Shown in pieces: positions 49,896 through 57,585 of a DNA stretch of 64,000 bases. The stretch is from Oscillospiraceae bacterium (GTDB lineage: Bacteria > Bacillota > Clostridia > Oscillospirales > Oscillospiraceae), in NCBI GenBank assembly GCA_902787755.1, contig CADAHL010000007.1:62001-126000 (forward strand), written 5' to 3'. The first letter of the stretch is position 1. The number at the start of each line of letters is the position of its first letter. The translations under genes were made by a program, and so were the position numbers. The notes beneath the pieces are model-generated. The model ran no database searches. It had not been told where the DNA came from and saw only the letters and a list, made by a program, of their open reading frames with translations.

Positions 49896-51044
49896 TTACA
49901 TCAGGCTGCGGTACAGAGCGGCGATCTCCTCCACGGAGGTGTCCCGGGGATTGCCGGGGCAGCAGGCGTCGGCGAAGGCGCTCTCGCTGAGGAACTGCAC
50001 GTCCTCATCCTTCAGGATCTCCTTCAGGTCGGCGGGGATGCCCACATCGGCGCCCAGCTTCTTGACGGCGGCGATGGTGGCCTTGGCGGCGTCCTCATCG
50101 TTCATGGTGTCGATGTAGGGGACCTCCATGGCCTTGCCGATGGCGCGGTAGCGCTCGCCGGCCACGGGCATGTTGTACTCCAGGCCCAGGGGCAGCAGGA
50201 TGGCGCAGGCAACGCCGTGGGGAGTGTCGTACAGAGCGGACAGGCCGTGCGCCATGGAGTGGACAATGCCCAGACCCACGTTGGAAAAGCCCATGCCGGC
50301 GATGTACTGGCCCAGAGCCATGCCCTCGCGGCCCTCGGGATCGTTCTCAACAGCCTTGCGCAGGCTCTTGGCGATCAGGCGGATGGCTTCCAGATGGAAC
50401 ATATCGGAGATGGCGCAGTGACCCTTGGTGATGTAGCCCTCGATGGCGTGGGTCAGAGCGTCCATACCGGTGGCGGCGGTCAGGGGCTTGGGCATGGAGA
50501 ACATCATCTCGGGATCCACCACGGCGACCTCGGGGATGTCGTTGACGTCCACGCAGACGAACTTGCGCTTCTTCTCCACGTCGGTGATGACGTAGTTGAT
50601 GGTGACCTCGGCGGCGGTGCCGGCGGTGGTGGGAACAGCGATGGTGAACACGGCGTGCTTCTTGGTGGGAGCAACGCCCTCAAGAGAGCGAACGTCGGCA
50701 AACTCGGGGTTGTTGATGATGATGCCGATGGCCTTGGAGGTATCCATGACGGAGCCGCCGCCCACGGCGATGATGCAGTCGGCATTGAACTCCTGGAAAG
50801 CCTTGACGCCGTTCTGGACGTTCTCGATGGAGGGATTGGGCTTGATGTCGGTGAAGAAGGTGTACTGAACGCCGATCTCATCCAGAACGTCAGTGATCTT
50901 CTTGATCTCGCCGGACTTCACAACGTGACGGCCGGAGGCGATGAAGGCGCGCTTGTAGCCGCGGCGGCTCAGCTCGCCGCCGATCTCCTTGACAGCGCCG
51001 GCGCCATGATAGGAAACGGGATTCAGAACGATGCGATTTGCCAT
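49896..51044 (-). CDS. fucO: Lactaldehyde reductase (1,2-propanediol oxidoreductase)
   Basis: Iron-containing group III alcohol dehydrogenase, 382 residues, matching FucO in length. It reduces L-lactaldehyde to 1,2-propanediol with NADH. NAD-binding GGGSVMDTSKAIGI, VPTTAGTAAEVT, the metal-site AATGMDALTHAIEGYITKGH and GIVHSMAHGLSALYDTPHGVACAILLP carry the conserved Asp and His ligands. It follows the rhamnulose-1-phosphate aldolase gene, whose product is lactaldehyde, so the assignment is well supported by context. AAAAGGAG precedes the ATG. Confidence 0.93.
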   Translation of the reverse strand: MANRIVLNPVSYHGAGAVKEIGGELSRRGYKRAFIASGRHVVKSGEIKKITDVLDEIGVQYTFFTDIKPNPSIENVQNGVKAFQEFNADCIIAVGGGSVMDTSKAIGIIINNPEFADVRSLEGVAPTKKHAVFTIAVPTTAGTAAEVTINYVITDVEKKRKFVCVDVNDIPEVAVVDPEMMFSMPKPLTAATGMDALTHAIEGYITKGHCAISDMFHLEAIRLIAKSLRKAVENDPEGREGMALGQYIAGMGFSNVGLGIVHSMAHGLSALYDTPHGVACAILLPLGLEYNMPVAGERYRAIGKAMEVPYIDTMNDEDAAKATIAAVKKLGADVGIPADLKEILKDEDVQFLSESAFADACCPGNPRDTSVEEIAALYRSLM

Positions 51045-51131
51045 TGTTGTACTCTCCTTTTATTGTTAAAAATTTGGCACGGTGGGATTATACCCTAAAA
51101 GTTGGGTTTTGTAAAGGGGGATTAACTGCAA

Positions 51132-51962
51132 TCAGAGCTCTTTCTCGAACAGGAACTTCTCGGGCAGCTCCACCTTGAAATCCACAGCCAGGTGACGGAA
51201 GTCGTCGGGGGTGATGGTCTGGCGCTTGTAGGGCTGCATGGAGCGGACCTTCACCAGGATCTCGGCGGATTTCTCCACAGTGTGCATCAGGCCGAAGGTC
51301 AGGTCGAAGTCCTCGCCGGAGCAGAACATGCCGTGATGGGCCCAGATGGCCACGTCGTACTTCTTCATGAGCTCCGAGGTGGCCACGGCGATATCCCGGC
51401 CGCCGGGGACCATCCAGGGCACCACGCCCACGCCCGCGGGGAACACCACCGGGCACTCGGTGGCCATCTCCCACAGCTCCCGGGTGAAGGCCTCGTCGGT
51501 CAGGGGCAGCACGAAGGTCAGGGCGATGGTGTTGGCCGGGTGGGCATGGTAGATGACCCGGTGCTTGCCGCCCGTGGCGATGACCTTGACCTCATGGTTC
51601 ATCAGGTGGCTGGGCAGCTCGCTGGTGGGACGGCCGCCGTTCACAAGACCCCAGCAGATGCGGTAGTTCTCGCCCTTGTCGTCCAGTTCGATGATGCAGA
51701 AGGAATCCTCGGGCTTGATGATCACGTTGCGGAAGTACTTGCCGGAGCCGGTGACCAGGAAATACTCGCCGGCCAGCTTGGGCACGGAGGTGCCGATAGG
51801 CCGCCACTCGCCGGGCTTCAGCTCCTCCCGGACCTCTTCCACTTCCTCGGGCTTCATCCGGTAGCTCAGGTTGCCGCCGTTGCGCTCATGCCAGCCCTGA
51901 TTCCAGCCGTCGTCGGCCATGCGCATAAAGCCTTTTACAAATTCAGCGTCAAGAACTTTCAT
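51132..51962 (-). CDS. rhaD: Rhamnulose-1-phosphate aldolase
   Basis: Class II aldolase that splits L-rhamnulose 1-phosphate into DHAP and L-lactaldehyde; 276 residues, against 274 in E. coli RhaD. Shared landmarks are GWHERNGGNLSYR, VTGSGKYFRNV, GGRPTSELPSHLMNH, the zinc ligands HAHPANTIALTFVLP, TECPVVFPAGVGVVPWMVPG and HHGMFCSGEDFDLTFGLMHTVEKSAEILVK. GGAAGGAG precedes the ATG. The repeat block at 51972-52234 separates it from the isomerase gene on the same strand. Confidence 0.95.
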   Translation of the reverse strand: MKVLDAEFVKGFMRMADDGWNQGWHERNGGNLSYRMKPEEVEEVREELKPGEWRPIGTSVPKLAGEYFLVTGSGKYFRNVIIKPEDSFCIIELDDKGENYRICWGLVNGGRPTSELPSHLMNHEVKVIATGGKHRVIYHAHPANTIALTFVLPLTDEAFTRELWEMATECPVVFPAGVGVVPWMVPGGRDIAVATSELMKKYDVAIWAHHGMFCSGEDFDLTFGLMHTVEKSAEILVKVRSMQPYKRQTITPDDFRHLAVDFKVELPEKFLFEKEL

Positions 51963-51971
51963 TTTTTATAA

Positions 51972-52234
51972 TCTCCTTCCTTATTGGCCCCCTTGTCCCC
52001 CTTCGGGGACTACGCGGGCCGCGAGCGGCCCTTGGTCGCTAAAGGGGGCTGTCGGCGTAGCCGACTGGGGGATTCTCCTTCCTTATAGGCCCCCTCGCTA
52101 AAGGGGGCTGTCGGCGTAGCCGACTGGGGGATTCTCCTTCCTTATAGGCCCCCTTGCCCCCCTTTGGGGACTACGCGGGCCGCGAGCGGCCCTTGGTCGC
52201 TAAAGGGGGCTGTCGGCGTAGCCGACCGGGGGAT
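51972..52234. repeat. Three tandem copies of a palindromic intergenic element
   Basis: Copies at 51972-52073 (102 bp), 52074-52132 (59 bp) and 52133-52234 (102 bp), each opening TCTCCTTCCTTAT.GGCCCCCT and closing AAAGGGGGCTGTCGGCGTAGCCGAC.GGGGGAT; a fourth partial start TCTCCTTCT follows. The middle copy lacks the inner 43 bp (from the CCCC..GGGGACTACGCGGGCCGCGAGCGGCCC part). Each copy holds GTCGGC-GTA-GCCGAC, CCCCC/GGGGG pairing and, in the long form, GGGCCGC-GAG-CGGCCC, so the RNA would fold strongly. It occupies the isomerase-rhaD gap inside an operon and would affect relative expression. Confidence 0.85.
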
Positions 52235-52252
52235 TCTCCTTCTCTTACTTGC

Positions 52253-53674
52253 TCAGCGGGTGACGATGTCCACGGGCACGTTGAAGATCTTGGCCACCTT
52301 CAGGATGGTGTCGATCCAACGGCCGGAGGCGGCGGCCATGTGGTGGGTGGGGCCGGCCTCGCTCCACTTGTTGCAGAACTCCCGGGCGCCGCAGGTGAAG
52401 CGGGTGCGCATGTTGGTGTCGCCAAAGGTGAAGATGGGGCCTTCCTCGTTCACGCCCTCGGCCACCACGAACTTGAAGTGGCCGTCCTTGTCCTGGGTGA
52501 TGCCCAGATAGGTCACAGGGCCGGGGGCGGGATAGAACTGGGTCAGGTAGCCGCCGCCGGTCTTGCCGTGGAACACGGGGACGATCTTCATGGTGGGCTT
52601 CTTGGCCAGAGAGATGTCCGCGTCGCCGGAGCCGGAGTGGCCGATGATGCAGATATCCTCGTTGAAGTCGATGGAGTACATTTCGCTCAGCTGTCCCATG
52701 CCGGAGATGACCTTCAGGATGCCCATGGCCATGGCGACCTTGATATCGCCCTCCACGGCGCAGGCGGTGCCCTGCTTGATGAGCATGGAGAAGGCAGGGA
52801 TCAGCATGCTGTCCAGCTTGCCGGCCACGCCCTGGGCGAAGCCGTCATAGTGGGAGGCCACGAAGCCCAGCTGCTCGTCCTTGACCCACTGCTCGAAGGC
52901 CACCACGTACTTGGCCATGTCCCAGACCTTCTCGATGGTGCCGCCGCCCTCGATATCGAAGGTGTCCAGAATGTCCTGGGCCTTCCGGCGGATGGCGTCC
53001 TCATCGGTGATGTTGTCGGCAATGGCCCACATCTTCTCCCAGTCGAACTGCTTGGTGTACAGCCACATCCGGTGGTACAGGTTGGTCTCGTCGATATACA
53101 GGTCCATCATGCCGGGATAGGGCCGGCCGATCTGGGCGATGTTGGTGTTGCGGAAGCGGCGCCGGACCTGGGCGGCGCGGCACCAGTCGGCGATCTCGGC
53201 GTCCACGGCGGGGTCTCCGCCCTCCACCACGCCGGTGATGACCGCGTGGCGCTTGCCGGCCCGCTCCAGGTCGGCCACCATCTCGCCCACGGCGCCGCAG
53301 GCGTACAGCTCGCCCAACCAGGTGGCGGTGTCGGTATTGGCATAGTCGGGGGCTTTCTTCTTCTGCAGGTTCACCAGCACCACCGGCACGTCCAGATCCC
53401 GGACGGCGGGGAGCATATTGTAGGAGGTGGCGTAGGTCAGCAGCTGGAGGATCACCAGGTCCACGTCGGCGGCTCGGAACTTGTCGCCAGCCTCCATGGC
53501 CTTCTCCTTGGTGGTCACCAGACCGCCGTCAATGAGTTCCACAGACTGGGGGATGCGCTTCTTGAAATCCGCGTACTGGGCCTCGAACTCGGGCACCAGG
53601 CTGGGGAACTGGGGCAGATAGGCGCCCAGCGCGATGGAGAATACGCCCACGCGTGCTTTGGTGTTGACTAACAT
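52253..53674 (-). CDS. L-fucose/L-arabinose isomerase-family protein (rhamnose operon)
   Basis: A 473-residue protein of the fucose/arabinose isomerase fold. It begins with KARVGVFSIALGAYLPQFP, then ELIDGGLVTTKEKAMEAG, VILQLLTYATSYNMLP, GRPYPGMMDLYIDETN, the metal-region EGDIKVAMAMGIL, FNEDICIIGHSGSGDADI and late EAGPTHHMAAASGRW. ATG 53674 has GGGAGG upstream. It lies between the rhamnulokinase and rhamnulose-phosphate aldolase genes, exactly where RhaA would be expected, but it is not a RhaA (a different TIM-barrel family). It probably isomerises L-rhamnose to L-rhamnulose as a non-orthologous replacement; L-fucose or 6-deoxy-talose are alternatives. Confidence 0.78.
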   Translation of the reverse strand: MLVNTKARVGVFSIALGAYLPQFPSLVPEFEAQYADFKKRIPQSVELIDGGLVTTKEKAMEAGDKFRAADVDLVILQLLTYATSYNMLPAVRDLDVPVVLVNLQKKKAPDYANTDTATWLGELYACGAVGEMVADLERAGKRHAVITGVVEGGDPAVDAEIADWCRAAQVRRRFRNTNIAQIGRPYPGMMDLYIDETNLYHRMWLYTKQFDWEKMWAIADNITDEDAIRRKAQDILDTFDIEGGGTIEKVWDMAKYVVAFEQWVKDEQLGFVASHYDGFAQGVAGKLDSMLIPAFSMLIKQGTACAVEGDIKVAMAMGILKVISGMGQLSEMYSIDFNEDICIIGHSGSGDADISLAKKPTMKIVPVFHGKTGGGYLTQFYPAPGPVTYLGITQDKDGHFKFVVAEGVNEEGPIFTFGDTNMRTRFTCGAREFCNKWSEAGPTHHMAAASGRWIDTILKVAKIFNVPVDIVTR

Positions 53675-53778
53675 AGTAGACCTCCCTGTACTGTTTTTTA
53701 TCGCAGGGGTCGGCGTCCTCGGCGACCCCTTGTGGGATTCTTTCTTTCGGAACGTTCGGCAGAGCGCTCCCGCAGCCC

Positions 53779-55050
53779 TTACTCCGCCTTCATCTGCACC
53801 AGCAGATTGCCGATGGCGGTGGCCTCGATGGGCAGGGCGATGACCTTCTTGCCGCTGGCCCTCTCGGTCAGGCTGTTGAGGAAGGCGTTCTTGGCGCCGC
53901 CGCCCACGATGTAGATGCTGTCGTAATGCTTTCCGGTGTTGTGCTGCAGCTCCTGAATGGCGTTCATATAGCACAGGGCCAAAGAACGGTAGGCGCAGCG
54001 GAAGTAGTCGCCCACGGACTGGGGCTTCATGGAAAGCGCCGCATCGAAGGCGGCCTTCATGCTCTCGGGAGCCAGGAAGGCGGGGGCGTTGGCGTCCACC
54101 GTCTCCTCAAAGCGGCTGGCTTCCGCCTCCTGGACGATCTCGCCGAAGGGCTTGTCCGGGCAGAGCTCGGAGCGGAGCCGGTTAATGAGCCACATGCCCA
54201 TGATGTTCTTCTGGTAGCGGTTGTAGCCCACGCCGCCCTCGTTGGACCAGTTGGCCAGCTCAGAGGCCTCGTTGGTGATGGGTCTGGGGGTCTTGACCCC
54301 CAGCAGGCTCCAGGTGCCGGAGGAGATATAGGGCTCGTCGCCCTCCATGGGGATGCCCTCCACGGCGGAGCCGGTGTCGTGGGTGGCACAGAGGACCACC
54401 TTGACGCCCTCATACTCGCCGATCACGGTGCCGGGCTGCTGGAGCTTTTGGAACAGGTGCTTCGGCAGCTCCAGGGCCTCGATGATGGCCGGATCGTATT
54501 CCCCGGTCTCGGCGGAGATCATGCCGCCGGTGGTGGCGTTGGTGTACTCGTGGGACTTGACGCCGGTGAGCTTGTACATCAGGTACTCCGGGATCATCAA
54601 AAAGTCGGTGACTCCCTCCAGGCGCCCGGCCTCTTTATCGGCATAGAGCTGATAGATGGTGTTGAAGGGCTGGAACTGGATGCCGGTGTGGCGATAGAGC
54701 CGGGTGAAGGAGATCTTCTCATGGACCTGGGGGATGACCGCCTCGGTCCGGCCGTCCCGATAGGCGTAGCAGGGATACACTTCCTCGTCGCCCCGCAGCA
54801 GCACATAGTCCACACCCCAGGTGTCCACAGACAGGCTCTCGATCTGTCCGAAGCGCTCTTTGGCCTTTGCGATGCCCTCTTTCACATAGCCCAGCAGGGC
54901 GTCGATGTCCCAGGTCAGGTGTCCGTCCCGCTCGGTCACGCCGTTGGGGAACCGAAAGACCTCTTCGGTTTTGAGTTCGCCGTTTTCCGTCCAGCCCACG
55001 ATGTGCCGGCCGGAGGAGGCGCCGATGTCAATTGCCAGATAGTAACGCAA
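53779..55050 (-). CDS. rhaB: L-rhamnulokinase
   Basis: FGGY-family kinase that phosphorylates L-rhamnulose at C1; 423 residues, slightly short of the usual 470-490. The rhamnulokinase-specific first loop AIDIGASSGRHIVG is present, with LSVDTWGVDYVLL, YAYRDGRTE, GIQFQPFNTIYQL, YTNATTGGMISAETGEYD, ATHDTGSAVEGIP, YISSGTWSLLGV and the C-terminal VGGGAKNAFLNSLTE. The start codon is TTG 55050 behind AAGGAGG. First gene of the rhamnose operon, behind its own promoter and the regulator gene. Confidence 0.94.
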   Translation of the reverse strand: MRYYLAIDIGASSGRHIVGWTENGELKTEEVFRFPNGVTERDGHLTWDIDALLGYVKEGIAKAKERFGQIESLSVDTWGVDYVLLRGDEEVYPCYAYRDGRTEAVIPQVHEKISFTRLYRHTGIQFQPFNTIYQLYADKEAGRLEGVTDFLMIPEYLMYKLTGVKSHEYTNATTGGMISAETGEYDPAIIEALELPKHLFQKLQQPGTVIGEYEGVKVVLCATHDTGSAVEGIPMEGDEPYISSGTWSLLGVKTPRPITNEASELANWSNEGGVGYNRYQKNIMGMWLINRLRSELCPDKPFGEIVQEAEASRFEETVDANAPAFLAPESMKAAFDAALSMKPQSVGDYFRCAYRSLALCYMNAIQELQHNTGKHYDSIYIVGGGAKNAFLNSLTERASGKKVIALPIEATAIGNLLVQMKAE

Positions 55051-55079
55051 AAGGATCCCTCCTTTTTTCTTCTGATGCT

Positions 55080-55108
55080 ATCATACAAAAAGAGGAGGGA
55101 TCTTCCAA
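55080..55108 (-). promoter_or_regulatory. Promoter of the rhamnose operon
   Basis: Minus-strand TTGGAA (55108-55103), 17 bp, TATGAT (55085-55080), 30 bases before the rhaB start. Confidence 0.65.
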
Positions 55109-55135
55109 GGTCTAATGTTGTCCAAAAAAGTGTCC

Positions 55136-56086
55136 TTATTTGCAGTCCCGATATTTCTTGGGACTCATGCCGTAGCGCTGGGCGAACAGGCGGTGGAAAA
55201 AGCTGATGTTCTCATAGCCCACCGAGCGGGCGATCTCGTCCACCTTCTTCTCCGTATTCCGCAGCAGCCAGGCCGCCTGGCTCAGCCGCTTGTCCTGAAC
55301 GAGCTGGGTATAGTTCTTCCCGGTCTTCTGCCGGATGAGCCGGGACAGGGAGGGGATCTCATAGTGCAGCTGCGCGGCGATCTCCGTCAGGCTCCCGTCC
55401 CGGTATCTCAGCTCCACGTAGCGCAGCACGCTCATCACCGCGTCCTGCTCCGGGGAGTCGGGCCGCAGGGCCTCGGTGTGGTTGAGCAGCTGGGCGAAGA
55501 GCAGGCCCATGGTCATCTGCAGGATCCCCCGGCGGTTGGGGACCTTCTCCATCAGAGTATAGAGCAGATTTTCGATGAGATTCTGGATCGGAAGCAGCTG
55601 GGAGACCTGAAAATGCAGGTATCCGGTCTCATTTTCCCCGGCCAGACAGCTGACGATGAAGCTTCTGAGGGGCGTCTCCTCCTGGCCCAGATAGGGCAGC
55701 ATCTGGGAGAAGAACTCCGGCCGGACAATGAAGTTCACCGCCAGGTCCCGCTCCCCCGCCGGGGCGATCTCCTGCAGGGCGTTCTGCCCAAGCATCAGCA
55801 GCTCCCCTTCCTTCAGCAGGATCTCCCGGCCATTGACAATATGCCGGGTCTGCCCCTGGGCCATGTAGACCATTTCCACATAGTCGTGGGTGTGCCGGGG
55901 GAAGGCCACGAAGCGGGTGTGGGGCCGGATGGTGACCAGTCTGCCGGGAGCCAGCAGCTTGTCCCCGGTGATCACGTCCCGGCTGCCGTCCATATACAGG
56001 GCCCGGTCGATCTGGCCGCGTCCGCTGAGGATGCTCTGCTCCTCCTCGGTGATCTCCGCCAGACGGCTGAGGATGCGTTCGTTCAT
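55136..56086 (-). CDS. AraC-family regulator of the rhamnose operon
   Basis: A 316-residue regulator: N-terminal cupin (about 55-130: FPRHTHDYVEMVYMAQGQ, LKEGELLMLGQNALQE) and C-terminal double helix-turn-helix (about 210-312: SLTEIAAQLHYEIPSLSRLIRQ and KKVDEIARSVGYENISFFHRLFAQRYGMSPKKYRD). ATG 56086 follows GGAGGG; the in-frame TTG fifteen bases upstream would destroy that site. It has a consensus promoter and directly precedes rhaB, the same arrangement as the regulator-xylB pair. Confidence 0.9.
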   Translation of the reverse strand: MNERILSRLAEITEEEQSILSGRGQIDRALYMDGSRDVITGDKLLAPGRLVTIRPHTRFVAFPRHTHDYVEMVYMAQGQTRHIVNGREILLKEGELLMLGQNALQEIAPAGERDLAVNFIVRPEFFSQMLPYLGQEETPLRSFIVSCLAGENETGYLHFQVSQLLPIQNLIENLLYTLMEKVPNRRGILQMTMGLLFAQLLNHTEALRPDSPEQDAVMSVLRYVELRYRDGSLTEIAAQLHYEIPSLSRLIRQKTGKNYTQLVQDKRLSQAAWLLRNTEKKVDEIARSVGYENISFFHRLFAQRYGMSPKKYRDCK

Positions 56087-56122
56087 TGCCTGCCCTCCCA
56101 AAAAGCGACGGGATTTGCGACT

Positions 56123-56151
56123 ATTGTACCCGGTTTTTCCCCGTTTGACAA
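56123..56151 (-). promoter_or_regulatory. SigmaA promoter of the rhamnose regulator gene
   Basis: Minus-strand TTGTCA (56151-56146), 17 bp, TACAAT (56128-56123). Confidence 0.75.
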
Positions 56152-56168
56152 GTCCGGAAAAAGGGATA

Positions 56169-56194
56169 GCGCGGAGATCGAAGGATCTCCGCGC
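56169..56194 (-). terminator. Terminator of the beta-helix protein gene
   Basis: Eleven-base perfect stem GCGCGGAGATC (56169-56179) / GATCTCCGCGC (56184-56194), followed on the minus strand by TATCCCTTTTTCC. Confidence 0.75.
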
Positions 56195-56216
56195 CCGGAG
56201 CAGAGGCGTCGGAAGC

Positions 56217-57413
56217 TCAGTGGCCCCAGCCGCCCCGGCCTCCGCCGAAGCCGCCCATGCCGCCGCCCATCATCTGACTGCTGATGGTGCTGATCTGCTG
56301 GCCGTTGACGATCACGGTGCCGCCGGTAAAGCTGACCGTGCCGTCAAAGTCGAAGCCGGAGCTGCCGGTGATGGAGATCGTGCCGCCGGTGATGATCAGG
56401 TTGCCGTTGGAGTCGATGCCGTCGGTGTCCCCGGCGCCCATGGCGATCGTAAGCTCGCCGCCGTTGATCTCCACGGTGGGGGTATAGGCGCCGGACTTCC
56501 AGGCGGCGTTGATGCCGTCGTCGGAGGCCGTGATGTCGATGGTACCGCCGTTTATCAGCACGTAGGTGGCCTCCAGGCCCTCGCCCGCCTTCACGGTGAC
56601 GCTGCCGCCCTCGATCTGCAGCAGAGTGTTGGCGTGGATGCCGTCGTCCCCGGCGGAGATGCTGATCTCGCCGTCCAGGATGTAGATATTGCCCAGGCTC
56701 TGATCCTCGTCGTTCTCGGCGTGGAAGGCGTCGGTGCCCGCCTTCAGGGTAAAACTGCCGCCGGCAACGCGGATGCTGTCGTTGGCCTCGAAGCACTTGG
56801 AGGAGGCGGTGATCTCATAGCTGCCGCCGGTGATCTTCAGATCGTCCTTGGAGACCACGCCGTTGTCGGTGCTGCTGATGGTGAGCTTGGCCGTGCCGTT
56901 CAGGGTCAGGTCATCCCTGGAGAAGATGACGCCGTCGGTGTTGGTATCTCCGTCGCTTTCAAAGCTGCCTGTGACCGACAGGCTGCTGTCGGCAATGGTG
57001 GTGACAAAGACCTTGTCGGCGCTCTTGACGTAGATCGCCGGGAAATCCGTGTTGGTGATGCTCACGCCGTCCAGCACCAGCTGGACCTTGGCGTCGTCAG
57101 GCGCGTCCACCAGAATAGTGGCCTCCCTGGCGCTGCCCTGGATCCGGTACACACCGGCCTCGGTGACCGTGAGGGTCTCGCCGTCGGACACCGTCAGAGT
57201 CACGGCCTGGTCCAGATTCGGCTCCTGTTCCAGATCCCGCTGGGAAAACAGCTGGTCCAGCAGGCTCTCTTCCGTGTCTGCGATCACCGCCGCGGAGCCT
57301 GTGCTCCCGCCGGAGGCCGCCCGGGCCGTGCCGCAGCCGAAGAGGGTAACCGCGCCGCACAGGCACAGGGCCAGCGCCAGCGCCCCGATTTTCGAAAAAC
57401 GAATGTGTTTCAT
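56217..57413 (-). CDS. Secreted beta-helix carbohydrate-binding protein (Cthe_2159/DUF4353 type)
   Basis: A 398-residue exported protein. The signal region has a Cys in LFGCG, so a lipoprotein (Cys about 27) is possible. The body is a run of repeating short strands with AND/TDGI/DDGIHA turns (SKDDLKITGGSYEI, GNIYILDGEISISAGDDGIHA, YVLINGGTIDITASDDGINA, GNLIITGGTISITGSSGFDFDG), the pattern of right-handed beta-helix proteins. Clostridium thermocellum Cthe_2159, the founder, binds polygalacturonate. The C-terminus is a 17-residue Gly/Met/Trp tail. ATG 57413 is chosen over GTG 57422 for its purine-rich ribosome site. Located beside uronate, pentose and rhamnose genes, the sugars of pectin. Confidence 0.82.
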   Translation of the reverse strand: MKHIRFSKIGALALALCLCGAVTLFGCGTARAASGGSTGSAAVIADTEESLLDQLFSQRDLEQEPNLDQAVTLTVSDGETLTVTEAGVYRIQGSAREATILVDAPDDAKVQLVLDGVSITNTDFPAIYVKSADKVFVTTIADSSLSVTGSFESDGDTNTDGVIFSRDDLTLNGTAKLTISSTDNGVVSKDDLKITGGSYEITASSKCFEANDSIRVAGGSFTLKAGTDAFHAENDEDQSLGNIYILDGEISISAGDDGIHANTLLQIEGGSVTVKAGEGLEATYVLINGGTIDITASDDGINAAWKSGAYTPTVEINGGELTIAMGAGDTDGIDSNGNLIITGGTISITGSSGFDFDGTVSFTGGTVIVNGQQISTISSQMMGGGMGGFGGGRGGWGH

Positions 57414-57585
57414 ATTCTGCACTTCCTTTCCTGTTCTATGGCTGTATCTTAACCCGCGAACCTTACAGGAAGCTTAGAGATATGTCCAAAGCGTAAAAAA
57501 TTTTTTCCGGGCCCTCCCGCTCTCGACTTTGGCCCGGAACTGGTGTAAACTGAGCAAAAGCGAACGAACGAAGGAGGGCTTTGGG

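Noticed and set aside
51972..52234. CRISPR array
   Set aside because: Units are adjoining palindromic copies of unequal length without unique spacers, and no cas gene is near.
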